A DNA stretch of 17,181 nt, taken from an uncultured Clostridia bacterium (lineage in GTDB: Bacteria > Bacillota > Clostridia > Oscillospirales > Oscillospiraceae). The stretch covers positions 1 through 17,181 of the forward strand of contig CAMVJF010000013.1 of NCBI GenBank assembly GCA_947167725.1, written 5' to 3'. The notes under the pieces are model-generated. The model did no database searches, had not been told where the DNA came from, and saw only the letters and a program-made list of their open reading frames with translations. Below are positions 1-7,037 of this stretch, piece after piece. The translations under genes were made by a program, and so were the position numbers. Positions within the stretch are counted from its first letter, which is position 1. Each line of letters opens with the position of its first letter.

Positions 1-1
1 C

Positions 2-1138
2 CTGGACGCGAAGGTGGAGGACATCACCGTCGGTATGCAGCAGCGTACCGAGATTTTGAAGATGCTCTACCGTGACAACGAGATCCTCATCTTCGACGAG
101 CCGACCGCGGTCCTCACCCCGCAGGAGATCACCGAACTCATGGGGATCATCCGGGGCCTCGCGGAGGAGGGCAAGTCGATCCTCTTCATCTCCCATAAAC
201 TGAACGAGATCATGGAGATCGCCGATCGCTGCACGGTCCTGCGCAAGGGCAAATATATCGGCACGGTCAACACCTGCGACACCAACAAGCAGGAGCTGTC
301 GAACATGATGGTCGGCCGCCCGGTGCAGCTTGAGGTCAACAAGAGCCCGGCCAAGCCCGGCGAGGAGATCCTCAAGGTCGAGCACCTGTGCGTCCCGAGC
401 CACCTGCACAAGCGCAACGCCGTCAACGACGTCAGCTTCTCCGTGCGCGCGGGCGAGATCCTGTGCATCGCCGGCATCGACGGCAACGGCCAGACAGAGC
501 TGATCCACGGGCTGACCGGCCTCGACAAGGCCAGCTCCGGCACCGTGACCCTCTGCGGGAAGGACATTTCCGCTGCCAGCATCCACAAGCGCGGCGAGGC
601 CATGAGCCACATCCCCGAGGATCGTCACAAGCACGGTCTCGTGCTGGACTTCACACTCGAGCAGAACATGGTGCTCCAGCGCTTCGACGAGCCGCAGTTC
701 CAGAAGGCGGGCTTCATCCGCCCAGGCGAGGTGCGCAGCTATTCCGAGCGGCTGATCGAGCAGTATGACGTCCGCTCCGGCCAGGGCCCCGTGACGATCG
801 CGCGCTCGATGTCCGGCGGCAACCAGCAGAAGGCCATCATCGCCCGCGAGATCGACCGCGACAAGCCGCTGATCGTCGCCGTCCAGCCGACCCGCGGTCT
901 GGACGTCGGCGCCATCGAATACATCCACAGCCAGCTCGTCGCCGAGCGCGACAAGGGCAAGGCCGTGCTGCTCGTCTCGCTCGAGCTTGACGAGGTCATG
1001 AGCCTGTCCGACCGCATCCTCGTGCTCTACGAGGGCGAGATCGTCGGCGAGTTCGATCCCAAGGCCGTCACCGTGCAGGAGCTCGGCCTTTACATGGCGG
1101 GCGCCAAGCGCGCGGCGGAAGGAGGGGAACAGAAATGA
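2..1138 (+). CDS. Nucleoside-type ABC transporter ATP-binding protein, double ATPase (5' partial)
   Basis: This is the energising subunit of a BmpA/NupOPQ-like nucleoside importer (RbsA-type fused double ATPase). The frame is open from base 2, so the start and the first Walker A lie outside the window; the GTG at 14 is internal. In the 378 visible residues, domain 1 shows a degenerate signature VGMQQR (about 10-15), Walker B ILIFDEP (28-34) and the H-loop His near 65. Domain 2 shows a Walker A-like GIDGNGQTEL (about 158-167) with Gln where Lys is usual, signature SMSGGNQQK (about 269-277) and LIVAVQPTRGLD (about 290-301). A degenerate second site is normal for this family, so ATP hydrolysis probably depends on domain 1. 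The stop overlaps the next start (ATGA, 1135-1138), which indicates translational coupling to the permease. The substrate class is inferred from the family and from psuG downstream. Confidence 0.93.
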   Translation: MDAKVEDITVGMQQRTEILKMLYRDNEILIFDEPTAVLTPQEITELMGIIRGLAEEGKSILFISHKLNEIMEIADRCTVLRKGKYIGTVNTCDTNKQELSNMMVGRPVQLEVNKSPAKPGEEILKVEHLCVPSHLHKRNAVNDVSFSVRAGEILCIAGIDGNGQTELIHGLTGLDKASSGTVTLCGKDISAASIHKRGEAMSHIPEDRHKHGLVLDFTLEQNMVLQRFDEPQFQKAGFIRPGEVRSYSERLIEQYDVRSGQGPVTIARSMSGGNQQKAIIAREIDRDKPLIVAVQPTRGLDVGAIEYIHSQLVAERDKGKAVLLVSLELDEVMSLSDRILVLYEGEIVGEFDPKAVTVQELGLYMAGAKRAAEGGEQK

Positions 1139-2385
1139 AGGATAAGCTCTCGACCCTCTATCAGAAGGACGGCACCAAAAAGCTGCTCGCCTCTCTGGTC
1201 TCCATCCTTGTCGGTCTGGTCGTCGGCGCGATCGTCGTCGTGCTCGTCGGTCTGTTCAACCCGCGCATTTCGCTCACCGGCGCCTGGGAAGGCGTGAGGC
1301 TGGTCTTCTTCGGCCTGTTCTCCACCGGCCGCGACGCGGCGGGCTCTCTTACCTGGGGCTTCAACCCGACAAGCATGGGCAACATGCTCTTCCGCGCGAT
1401 GCCGCTGATCATGACCGGCCTCTCGGTCGCCGTGGCCTTCAAGACGGGCCTGTTCAATATCGGCGCGCCGGGACAGTACCTCTTCGGCACGATGGCCTCC
1501 CTCATGGTCGCGCTCAGTCTCCCGACCGAGAAGATGGGCGTTTTCCTCGTGTGGATCATCGCCTTCCTCGCCGGCACGCTGGCCGGCGCGGTCTGGGGCG
1601 CGATCCCCGGCATGATGAAGGCCCTGCTGAACATCAACGAGGTGCTGGCCTGCATCATGACCAACTGGATCGCGGCCAACCTTGTCACCTGGGCCTTTGA
1701 CGCCAGCAACTTCAAAAACGTCGCCGAGAGCACCAAGTCCGGCTACGTCTACAAGACGAGCTTCAACGGCGTCGCCACGGCGAAGCTGGGCCTCGACAAG
1801 CTCTTCCCCGGCTCCCAGGTCAACGCCGGCATCTTCGTCGCGATCCTTGCGGCGATCGGCATGTACATCCTCATCAACAAGACCACGCTCGGCTACCAGC
1901 TCAAGGCCTGCGGCTCCAACCGCCACGCCGCCCGCTACGCCGGCATCAAGGACAAGCGCAACATCGTCCTGTCGATGGCGATCGCCGGCGCGCTCTCGGG
2001 CGCGGGCGCCGCGCTCTACTGGCTCTCCGGCAACACCGAGTTCTTCTGGTCCACCTACCAGTCCCTGCCCGCGATCGGCTTCAACGGCATCCCGGTGGCC
2101 CTGCTCGCGGTCAACAACCCCATCGCGGTCATCTTCACCGGCATCTTCATGTCGATGCTCAACATCATCGGCCTGCAGATGAGCAACCTCACCGCTTACA
2201 ACGAATACCTCACCGATATTATCATCGCGGTCATCGTCTACCTCAGCGCCTTTGCGCTGGTCATCCGCATGCTCTTCGAGTCGCACGGCAAGAAGAAGGC
2301 CGCCGCAAAGGGGGCCCCGCCCAAGGGCGGAGACGCGCCGAAGCCGGATGACAAGGCAAATGGGAAAGGAGGCGAGCAGGCATGA
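1135..2385 (+). CDS. Nucleoside-type ABC transporter permease (NupP-like)
   Basis: This is a 416-aa BPD_transp_2-family inner-membrane permease, one half of the transport channel. The ATG at 1135 follows GGAGGGGAACAGAA and overlaps the ATPase stop by four bases. Several hydrophobic helices are visible, starting near residues 15-40. Family-typical stretches include LFNIGAPGQYLFG, LLNINEVLACIMTNWIA and LKACGSNRHAARYAGI, the last being the cytoplasmic coupling region that contacts the ATPase. The protein ends in an unusual Lys/Ala/Pro/Gly-rich tail of about 30 residues after the last helix. Its stop overlaps the next permease (ATGA, 2382-2385). It resembles B. subtilis NupP; the exact nucleoside carried cannot be read from the sequence. 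Confidence 0.93.
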   Translation: MKDKLSTLYQKDGTKKLLASLVSILVGLVVGAIVVVLVGLFNPRISLTGAWEGVRLVFFGLFSTGRDAAGSLTWGFNPTSMGNMLFRAMPLIMTGLSVAVAFKTGLFNIGAPGQYLFGTMASLMVALSLPTEKMGVFLVWIIAFLAGTLAGAVWGAIPGMMKALLNINEVLACIMTNWIAANLVTWAFDASNFKNVAESTKSGYVYKTSFNGVATAKLGLDKLFPGSQVNAGIFVAILAAIGMYILINKTTLGYQLKACGSNRHAARYAGIKDKRNIVLSMAIAGALSGAGAALYWLSGNTEFFWSTYQSLPAIGFNGIPVALLAVNNPIAVIFTGIFMSMLNIIGLQMSNLTAYNEYLTDIIIAVIVYLSAFALVIRMLFESHGKKKAAAKGAPPKGGDAPKPDDKANGKGGEQA

Positions 2386-3413
2386 CATTTCTGATCCAAC
2401 AGACCCTGGTCTTTGCCGTTCCGCTGATGATCGTGGCGCTCGCCGGCGTGTTCTCCGAGCGAAGCGGCATCATCAACCTGGCCCTGGAAGGCATTATGAT
2501 CTTCGGCGCCTTCATCGGCGTGCTCTTCGTCCGCTCCATGCAGCTCTCCGGCGCCTTCGACGCGGCCAAGCAGGCGGGCGACTGGCTGAGCCTGCAGGGA
2601 CTCGAGCTGCTGGCGATGCTGGCGGCGGCCGTCATGGGCGCGATCTTCTCGCTGCTGCTGAGCTTTGCCTCCATCAACCTTCGCGCCGACCAGACCATCG
2701 GCGGCACGGCGCTGAACCTGCTGGCTCCGGCGCTGGTGCTTTTCCTGATCCGCGTGCTGGTCAACCAGGAGACGCTCAACATGGCCAAGGGCGACGCCGC
2801 GGGCTGGTTCATGATCAAGAAGTCCACCTTCGGCATCGACAAGAACACGAACATCGGCTTCCTCGGCGAGACGCTGATCAACAAGGTCTATCTCGCGACC
2901 TATGTGTGCATCATTCTCTTCGTCATCCTCTCGATCGTCCTGTACAAGACGCGCTTCGGCCTGCGTCTGCGCGCCTGCGGCGAGAACCCCCAGGCGGCGG
3001 ACAGCCTCGGCATCAATGTCTACCACATGCGCTACGCCGGCGTGACCATCTCCGGCGCGCTGGCCGGCATGGGCGGCTTCGTCTACGCGCTGACGACCTC
3101 GAACTGCGCCTCCACCGGCGACGTCGCGGGCTTCGGCTTCCTCGCGCTGGCCGTTATGATCTTCGGCAACTGGACGCCGCTGAATATCGCGATCTCGAGC
3201 CTGCTCTTCGGCCTGTTCAAGTGCATCGCCGCCGCGTACTCGAGCCTTGACATCAACGGCGACGGCGTGTACATGCTCTCGCAGATCGGCATCAGCTCCC
3301 ACCTCTACCGCATGCTCCCCTATCTCATCACGCTCCTCGTGCTGGCCTTCACCTCCAAGGGCTCCCGCGCTCCGAAGGCCGAGGGCATCCCCTACGACAA
3401 GGGCAGCAGATAA
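2382..3413 (+). CDS. Nucleoside-type ABC transporter permease (NupQ-like)
   Basis: This is a 343-aa second permease of the same importer, a hydrophobic protein of the BPD_transp_2 family. The ATG at 2382 lies within the ATGA overlap and is preceded by GGAAAGGAGG. Family-typical stretches are VFSERSGIINLALEGIMIFGA near the N-terminus, NLRADQTIGGTALNLLAPAL, and the coupling segment FGLRLRACGENPQAADSLGI around residues 190-210. It is the last of three coupled transporter genes. A 91-base gap containing a perfect hairpin separates it from psuG. No BmpA-type substrate-binding lipoprotein is encoded in the window; it probably lies upstream. Confidence 0.93.
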   Translation: MTFLIQQTLVFAVPLMIVALAGVFSERSGIINLALEGIMIFGAFIGVLFVRSMQLSGAFDAAKQAGDWLSLQGLELLAMLAAAVMGAIFSLLLSFASINLRADQTIGGTALNLLAPALVLFLIRVLVNQETLNMAKGDAAGWFMIKKSTFGIDKNTNIGFLGETLINKVYLATYVCIILFVILSIVLYKTRFGLRLRACGENPQAADSLGINVYHMRYAGVTISGALAGMGGFVYALTTSNCASTGDVAGFGFLALAVMIFGNWTPLNIAISSLLFGLFKCIAAAYSSLDINGDGVYMLSQIGISSHLYRMLPYLITLLVLAFTSKGSRAPKAEGIPYDKGSR

Positions 3414-3446
3414 GCCGGGCTTTCGAACTCGGATTTTCAACATTTT

Positions 3447-3484
3447 CGTTGAGGGATGTGAAACACTTTTCACATCCCTCAACG
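3447..3484 (+). promoter_or_regulatory. Perfect 17-bp inverted repeat / hairpin before the psuG ribosome binding site
   Basis: The left arm CGTTGAGGGATGTGAAA (3447-3463) and right arm TTTCACATCCCTCAACG (3468-3484) are exact reverse complements around the 4-nt loop CACT. The AGGAGG of psuG begins at 3491, six bases after the stem. No T-tract follows on either strand, so it does not look like an intrinsic terminator. It could be an operator for a dimeric regulator, an mRNA hairpin that tunes or insulates psuG translation, or an mRNA-stabilising or processing site between the transporter and psuG. The structure is seen directly; the role is not known. Confidence 0.75.
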
Positions 3485-3504
3485 ATACGCAGGAGGATTC
3501 AACC

Positions 3505-4419
3505 ATGAACCAGTATCTTGACATCGCACCCGAGGTAAAGGCCGCGCTGGAGGCGGGCAGACCCGTCGTCGCGCTCGAGAGCACGATCATCTCCCACGGC
3601 ATGCCCTATCCGAAAAACGTCGAGACCGCGCTGCGCGTCGAGCAGACGATCCGCGACAACGGGGCCGTCCCCGCGACGATCGCCGTGATCGGCGGCCGCC
3701 TCAAGGCGGGGCTGAGCCATGAGGAGATCGAGCATCTCGGCAGGGCCGGCCGCGCGGTCGCCAAGGCCAGCCGCCGCGATCTGCCCGCGCTCGTCGCGCG
3801 CGGAGCGGACGGCGCGACCACCGTCACCACGACGATGATCATCGCCCACATGGCGGGCATCCGGATCTTCGCCACCGGCGGGATCGGCGGCGTGCACCGC
3901 GGCGCCGAGACGACGATGGACATTTCTGCCGACCTCGAGGAGCTCGCGCAGACGCCCGTGATGGTCGTCTGCGCCGGGGCAAAGTCGATCCTCGACCTCG
4001 GGCTCACGCTCGAATATCTCGAGACAAAGGGCGTGCCGGTGATCGGCTACGGCACGGACGAGCTGCCCGCGTTCTACACGCGCCGCAGCGGCTTCGGCGT
4101 CGACTACCGCGTCGACAGCCCCGAGGAGCTCGCCGCGATGTTCCGCGCCCAGCGCGCGCTCTGCTACCGCGGCGGCATGCTCGTTACAAACCCGATCCCC
4201 GAAGAGTACGCCATGCCGAAGGAAGTCATCGACGCCGCCATCGAGCAGGCGCTCCGGGAATGCGCCGAGCAGGGCGTCCGCGGCAAGGAGACCACGCCCT
4301 TCCTGCTCGCGCGTGTGGTCGAGCTCACCGGCGGCGAGAGCCTCGAGAGCAATATTCGCCTCGTTCTCAATAACGCCGAGCTCGCCGCGCGCACGGCCCG
4401 CGCCCTCTGCGGCGAATAA
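3505..4419 (+). CDS. psuG: Pseudouridine-5'-phosphate glycosidase PsuG
   Basis: This cytosolic enzyme reversibly cleaves the C-C glycosidic bond of pseudouridine 5'-phosphate to uracil and ribose 5-phosphate. The protein has 304 aa, close to E. coli YeiN/PsuG (312 aa). The ATG at 3505 follows AGGAGG at a good distance; an upstream extension of the open frame runs through the hairpin and the end of the permease and is rejected. Active-site residues recalled for the E. coli enzyme all appear at a constant offset of six: Glu31 is E25 in VVALESTIISHG, Lys93 is K87, the metal ligand Asp149 is D143, and Schiff-base Lys166 is K160 in CAGAKSILD. The TTTMIIAHMAGIRIFATGGIGGVHR block is typical of the family. 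The kinase PsuK that makes the substrate is not in the window. Placement after a nucleoside importer suggests pseudouridine scavenging. Confidence 0.96.
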   Translation: MNQYLDIAPEVKAALEAGRPVVALESTIISHGMPYPKNVETALRVEQTIRDNGAVPATIAVIGGRLKAGLSHEEIEHLGRAGRAVAKASRRDLPALVARGADGATTVTTTMIIAHMAGIRIFATGGIGGVHRGAETTMDISADLEELAQTPVMVVCAGAKSILDLGLTLEYLETKGVPVIGYGTDELPAFYTRRSGFGVDYRVDSPEELAAMFRAQRALCYRGGMLVTNPIPEEYAMPKEVIDAAIEQALRECAEQGVRGKETTPFLLARVVELTGGESLESNIRLVLNNAELAARTARALCGE

Positions 4420-4482
4420 AGCGCATTTCGTGACAGGAAAGCTGCGAGTTATGACAGCGCTTTTCGCGCGCCCGCCCGGGCG

Positions 4483-4491
4483 TGCTATAAT
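4483..4491 (+). promoter_or_regulatory. Extended -10 promoter for candidate small RNA
   Basis: TGCTATAAT is a perfect extended -10 element (TGn plus TATAAT at 4486-4491), located between psuG and dpaB. A clear -35 is lacking: the 17-bp-spaced hexamer is TTCGCG, which extended -10 promoters can tolerate. Initiation would fall near 4498, exactly where a foldable segment begins, and a terminator follows about 118 bases on. Confidence 0.55.
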
Positions 4492-4496
4492 GCGCT

Positions 4497-4616
4497 TTGC
4501 CCGCGGCGAGGAGCCGCTTCTTCCCGGCGGCACTCCGGCAGGTGCCCCTTCCTTGTGAAAACGCGGCCCCGCTCCTCCGGGCAAGACGCCCCCGATCTTT
4601 CGGGGGCGTCTTTTTA
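4497..4616 (+). ncRNA. Candidate structured small RNA, about 118 nt
   Basis: The segment lies between the extended -10 promoter and an intrinsic terminator and has no convincing reading frame. The ends pair: TTGCCCG (4497-4503) with CGGGCAA (4578-4584), and GAGGAGC (4508-4514) with GCTCCTC (4571-4577). This gives a 14-bp closing helix interrupted only by a four-base bulge (4504-4507). Inside, GGCAC (4529-4533) and GTGCC (4542-4546) close an apical loop of eight. The terminator stem starts at 4585, directly after the closing helix. I could not match it to SRP RNA (no GGAAGCAGCC-type helix 8), 6S RNA, tmRNA or a riboswitch I know. It runs antisense to transcription leaving dpaB. It could instead simply be the psuG 3' UTR. 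Confidence 0.4.
4585..4615 (+). terminator. Intrinsic terminator after psuG / candidate small RNA
   Basis: Stem GACGCCCCCG (4585-4594) and CGGGGGCGTC (4601-4610) enclose the loop ATCTTT and are followed by TTTTTA. The orientation is plus: the other strand has no T-tract. The dpaB stop codon on the minus strand (4614-4616) lies in the T-tract, so the two transcription units meet here tail to tail. Confidence 0.9.
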
Positions 4617-5207
4617 TGCCTCCGTCCCGAGCGGCCGCAGCACGAGGGGCTGAAGCTGGCTGCCCTTGAGCGCGGCCTCCACGGTCGGCGCGAGCAGCGA
4701 GAAATCCGCCTGCATCGAGAAGGGCTTCCGCACGGGATCATCCTGCCGGAAGGGCACGAAATAGACGTTCTTGCGGCAGAGCAGCCGCGCGATGTTCTCC
4801 GCCGAGCCGGAGAGCGCGTCGTTGGTGGAGAAGGCGATCACGAGCGGGCGGTCGTTGCGCAGATGCGCCTTGGCGGCCATAGCGACGGCGCTGTCCGTCA
4901 TGCCCCGGGCGAGCCGGGCGAGCGTGGCGCCCGTGCAGGGCGCGACCAGCAGCGCGTCGAGCCCCAGCGCCGGGCCGGGCGGCTCGGCCTCCGCGATCGT
5001 GGTCACGACGCGGCGCCCCGTCAGCTCCATCAGACGCCGGATATGCACCGCCGCCGCGCCGAAGCGCGTATCGGTCTCGGCCGCGGTTTCGCTCATGATC
5101 GGATAGAGTTCGTATCTCTCCGCAAGCGATTCCGCCGCGGCGAAGAGCTTGTCGTAGGTACAGTAGGAGCCGCAGAGCGCGAGCCCCAGCTTCTTCTTTT
5201 CCGCCAT
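4614..5207 (-). CDS. dpaB: Dipicolinate synthase subunit B (SpoVFB/DpaB)
   Basis: This is the flavoprotein-like subunit of dipicolinate synthase. With DpaA it converts the lysine-pathway intermediate (dihydroxy-tetrahydrodipicolinate) to dipicolinic acid in the mother cell of a sporulating cell. The protein has 197 aa, the usual length. It starts at 5207 after GGAGAGG; the longer open frame running upstream to 5549 lies inside dpaA and is rejected. Recognisable features are LGLALCGSYCTYDKLF at the N-terminus, MSETAAETDTRFG, the VAPCTGATLARLARGMTDSAV motif of the flavoprotein family around residues 88-108, and RPLVIAFSTNDALSGSAENI. Only one base separates it from the dpaA stop, so the two form an operon. 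On the minus strand no T-tract follows, so its transcript may run into the segment opposite the candidate small RNA. Confidence 0.95.
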   Translation of the reverse strand: MAEKKKLGLALCGSYCTYDKLFAAAESLAERYELYPIMSETAAETDTRFGAAAVHIRRLMELTGRRVVTTIAEAEPPGPALGLDALLVAPCTGATLARLARGMTDSAVAMAAKAHLRNDRPLVIAFSTNDALSGSAENIARLLCRKNVYFVPFRQDDPVRKPFSMQADFSLLAPTVEAALKGSQLQPLVLRPLGTEA

Positions 5208-5208
5208 T

Positions 5209-6069
5209 TCAGACCTCTCCTTCCCGGAGCGAGGCGTAGATCGCCTCGCACATGACCTCCGCCGCGCTCTCGGGCGCGCAGCGTCCGGGCAGTCCCGGAG
5301 CGGCGAGCACCCGCAGCCCGACATTCTCCGCAAAGCTTTTTTCAAAGCCGCCCGGCGCGGAGGCAAGCTCGAGCAGGAGCGCGCCGTCCGCAGCCGCGCA
5401 TAGCACGCCGTCGCCGAGCACCCGGGCAGGCACGGTGTTGATGAGAAAATCAAAGCCGCCGATCTTTCCCTCGAGCGCGGCGAAGTCGCAGCTCTCCGCC
5501 CCGACGGCCTCCGCCATCGCCCGCGCGTCGACGCGCCGCGCCGCGACACATACGGATGCGCCGAGCGCGAGCACCCGCAGCGTCAGCAGCTTTGCGATCC
5601 TGCCCCAGCCGCAGATGAGAACGCGGCTGCGCCAAATGCTCCTCTCGCTGTGTGCCATCAGCTCTCCGATCGCGCCCTCCGCCGTCAGCGCGGCGTTCCC
5701 GACGGCGAAATCCTGCCGCCGCAGCAGGTCCTCGACGAGCAGCCCCTGCCGCAGCGCGGCGAGGCAGAGCCCGTCTCCGAGCCGCCCGCCGATCAGCCGC
5801 TGGCCCTGCCAGAGCGAGGCGACCAGCTCCTCGGCACGCAGCTTTTCCGCCGAGAGCGGCGCGTTGAGAAAGCCGCCCGCCTCCGCGGGCGTGGGCAGCA
5901 CGACGCAGTCCGCGCCGTAGACGCAGCCCTGCAGACAGCCGGCCTTGGGGATCTCCTTGGGCAGCTCGGCGCGCTCGAGCGCGTATGTACAGACCCGGTG
6001 GCCGTCCCGCCGCAGCAGCGCGGCGAGGCAGGCGGAGCGTCTGTCGCCGCCGACGATCGCAAATTTCAA
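5209..6069 (-). CDS. dpaA: Dipicolinate synthase subunit A (SpoVFA/DpaA)
   Basis: This is the NAD(P)-binding dehydrogenase-like subunit of dipicolinate synthase, needed for the dipicolinic acid that dehydrates the spore core. The protein has 286 aa. The N-terminal FAIVGGDRRSACLA is typical of DpaA. A Rossmann-type glycine motif, VLICGWGRIAKLL, sits around residues 150-162 (GWG at 154-156), and LINTVPARVL follows near residue 210. The start is a TTG at 6069, chosen because GGAGGTGAT lies just upstream (about 6076-6084) and the nearby ATG at 6076 is in another frame. It is followed directly by dpaB. In B. subtilis the pair is transcribed by sigma-K in the mother cell. Confidence 0.95.
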   Translation of the reverse strand: MKFAIVGGDRRSACLAALLRRDGHRVCTYALERAELPKEIPKAGCLQGCVYGADCVVLPTPAEAGGFLNAPLSAEKLRAEELVASLWQGQRLIGGRLGDGLCLAALRQGLLVEDLLRRQDFAVGNAALTAEGAIGELMAHSERSIWRSRVLICGWGRIAKLLTLRVLALGASVCVAARRVDARAMAEAVGAESCDFAALEGKIGGFDFLINTVPARVLGDGVLCAAADGALLLELASAPGGFEKSFAENVGLRVLAAPGLPGRCAPESAAEVMCEAIYASLREGEV

Positions 6070-6091
6070 GGGCCATCACCTCCACACCCCC

Positions 6092-6114
6092 AGTGTATTC
6101 CGCGCCCCGCGCGG
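6092..6114 (-). promoter_or_regulatory. Possible sporulation-type (sigma-K/E-like) promoter of dpaAB
   Basis: Reading the minus strand, CACC is followed after 16 bases by AATACACTG. This resembles the sigma-K pattern mACm-16-CATAnnnTA and also the sigma-E -10 CATACAnT. The match is partial: the -10 lacks its leading C. Predicted initiation falls very close to the GGAGGT ribosome binding site, leaving almost no leader. Expected biology supports it more than the sequence does. Confidence 0.25.
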
Positions 6115-6132
6115 CGGTGCGGAGAAAAGGAC

Positions 6133-6161
6133 TTTACCATTCTCCCGCGCTATGGTAAGAT
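6133..6161 (+). promoter_or_regulatory. Sigma-A promoter of thyA with an embedded dyad
   Basis: TTTACC (6133-6138), a 17-bp spacer and TAAGAT (6156-6161) form a moderate sigma-A promoter about 37 bases ahead of the thyA start. A perfect 7-bp inverted repeat, TTACCAT (6134-6140) and ATGGTAA (6152-6158), overlaps both hexamers with centres 18 bp apart. That is a geometry suited to a dimeric repressor. The promoter is divergent from dpaA. Confidence 0.5.
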
Positions 6162-6197
6162 GACAGGGAAATCAACAGGAAGGGGAAAGCGTTTGAA

Positions 6198-7028
6198 ATG
6201 AGCAGAGCAGACGAGATCTTCATCCAAAACTGCAGGGACATCCTGGAGAACGGGATCTGGGACACCGACCGCGAGGTGCGCCCGCGCTGGGAGGACGGCA
6301 GCCCCGCCCACACCGTGAAAAAATTCGGCATCGTCAACCGTTACGATCTGAGCGAGGAGTTTCCGATCCTGACGCTGCGCCGCACCTACTGGAAGAGCGC
6401 GATCGACGAGCTGCTGTGGATCTGGCAGGCGAAGAGCAACAACGTTCACGATCTCCGCGCCCGCGTGTGGGACGCCTGGGCGGACGAGAACGGCTCGATC
6501 GGCAAGGCGTACGGCTATCAGCTCGGCGTGAAGCACCACTATCCCGAGGGGGACATGGATCAGGTCGACAAGGTACTCTGGGACTTGAAGAACAATCCCG
6601 CCTCGCGCCGCATCATGACCAACATCTACACCTTCGCCGACCTCAGCGAAATGGCGCTCTATCCCTGCGCCTATTCGATGACCTTCAACGTCAGCGGAAA
6701 GCGGCTCAACGCGATCCTCAACCAGCGCTCGCAGGACATGCTGGCGGCCAACAACTGGAACGTCGTGCAGTACGCGGTGCTCACGATGATGTTCGCCCAG
6801 GTCTCGGGCTTCGAGCCGGGCGAGTTCATCCATGTGATCGCCGACGCGCACATTTACGACCGGCACGTCCCCGTCATCGAGGAGCTGATCCGAAAGGAGC
6901 CGAAGCCGGCCCCGAAGTTCATCATCGACCCGGAGGTGAAGGACTTCTACGCCTTCACACGCGACAGTTTCAAGGTCGAGGGCTATGAGTACAACGAGTT
7001 CACCGGGAAGATACCGGTGGCGGTGTGA
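6198..7028 (+). CDS. thyA: Thymidylate synthase
   Basis: The enzyme methylates dUMP to dTMP using 5,10-methylene-tetrahydrofolate and releases dihydrofolate. The protein has 276 aa. The catalytic Cys is C157 in LYPCAYSMTFNV. The phosphate- and nucleotide-binding segment QRSQDMLAANNWNVVQYAV (176-194) has the conserved Asp (D180) and Asn (N188). ADAHIYDRH (215-223) and the C-terminal FTGKIPVAV complete the fold. KSAIDELLWIWQAKSNNVHDL and PEVKDFYAFT resemble the B. subtilis ThyA/phage phi-3T type more than E. coli ThyA; the residue after the Cys is Ala instead of His, which is seen in that type. The ATG at 6198 follows AGGAAGGGG. The dihydrofolate reductase gene starts ten bases after the stop, so product and recycling enzyme are made together. 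Confidence 0.97.
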   Translation: MSRADEIFIQNCRDILENGIWDTDREVRPRWEDGSPAHTVKKFGIVNRYDLSEEFPILTLRRTYWKSAIDELLWIWQAKSNNVHDLRARVWDAWADENGSIGKAYGYQLGVKHHYPEGDMDQVDKVLWDLKNNPASRRIMTNIYTFADLSEMALYPCAYSMTFNVSGKRLNAILNQRSQDMLAANNWNVVQYAVLTMMFAQVSGFEPGEFIHVIADAHIYDRHVPVIEELIRKEPKPAPKFIIDPEVKDFYAFTRDSFKVEGYEYNEFTGKIPVAV

Positions 7029-7037
7029 GGTGGGAAA

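Noticed and set aside
1090..2388. Long open frame on the minus strand opposite the permease gene, and similar long frames opposite psuG, thyA and the C11 gene
   Set aside because: GC-rich genes give long antisense frames. These are rich in Arg, Glu, Asp and His with no domain, no ribosome binding site and no helices, while the opposite frames are clear known families.
4420..4470. Weak hairpins (AAAGCGC/GCGCTTT and GCTG/CAGC) directly after the psuG stop, as a possible psuG terminator
   Set aside because: The first has a 32-base loop and the second only four pairs, and the T-run is short and interrupted. The stem at 4585-4610 is a far better terminator.
4497..4584. SRP RNA or 6S RNA identity for the candidate small RNA
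   Set aside because: The conserved SRP helix 8 sequence is missing and the length is too short for 6S RNA.
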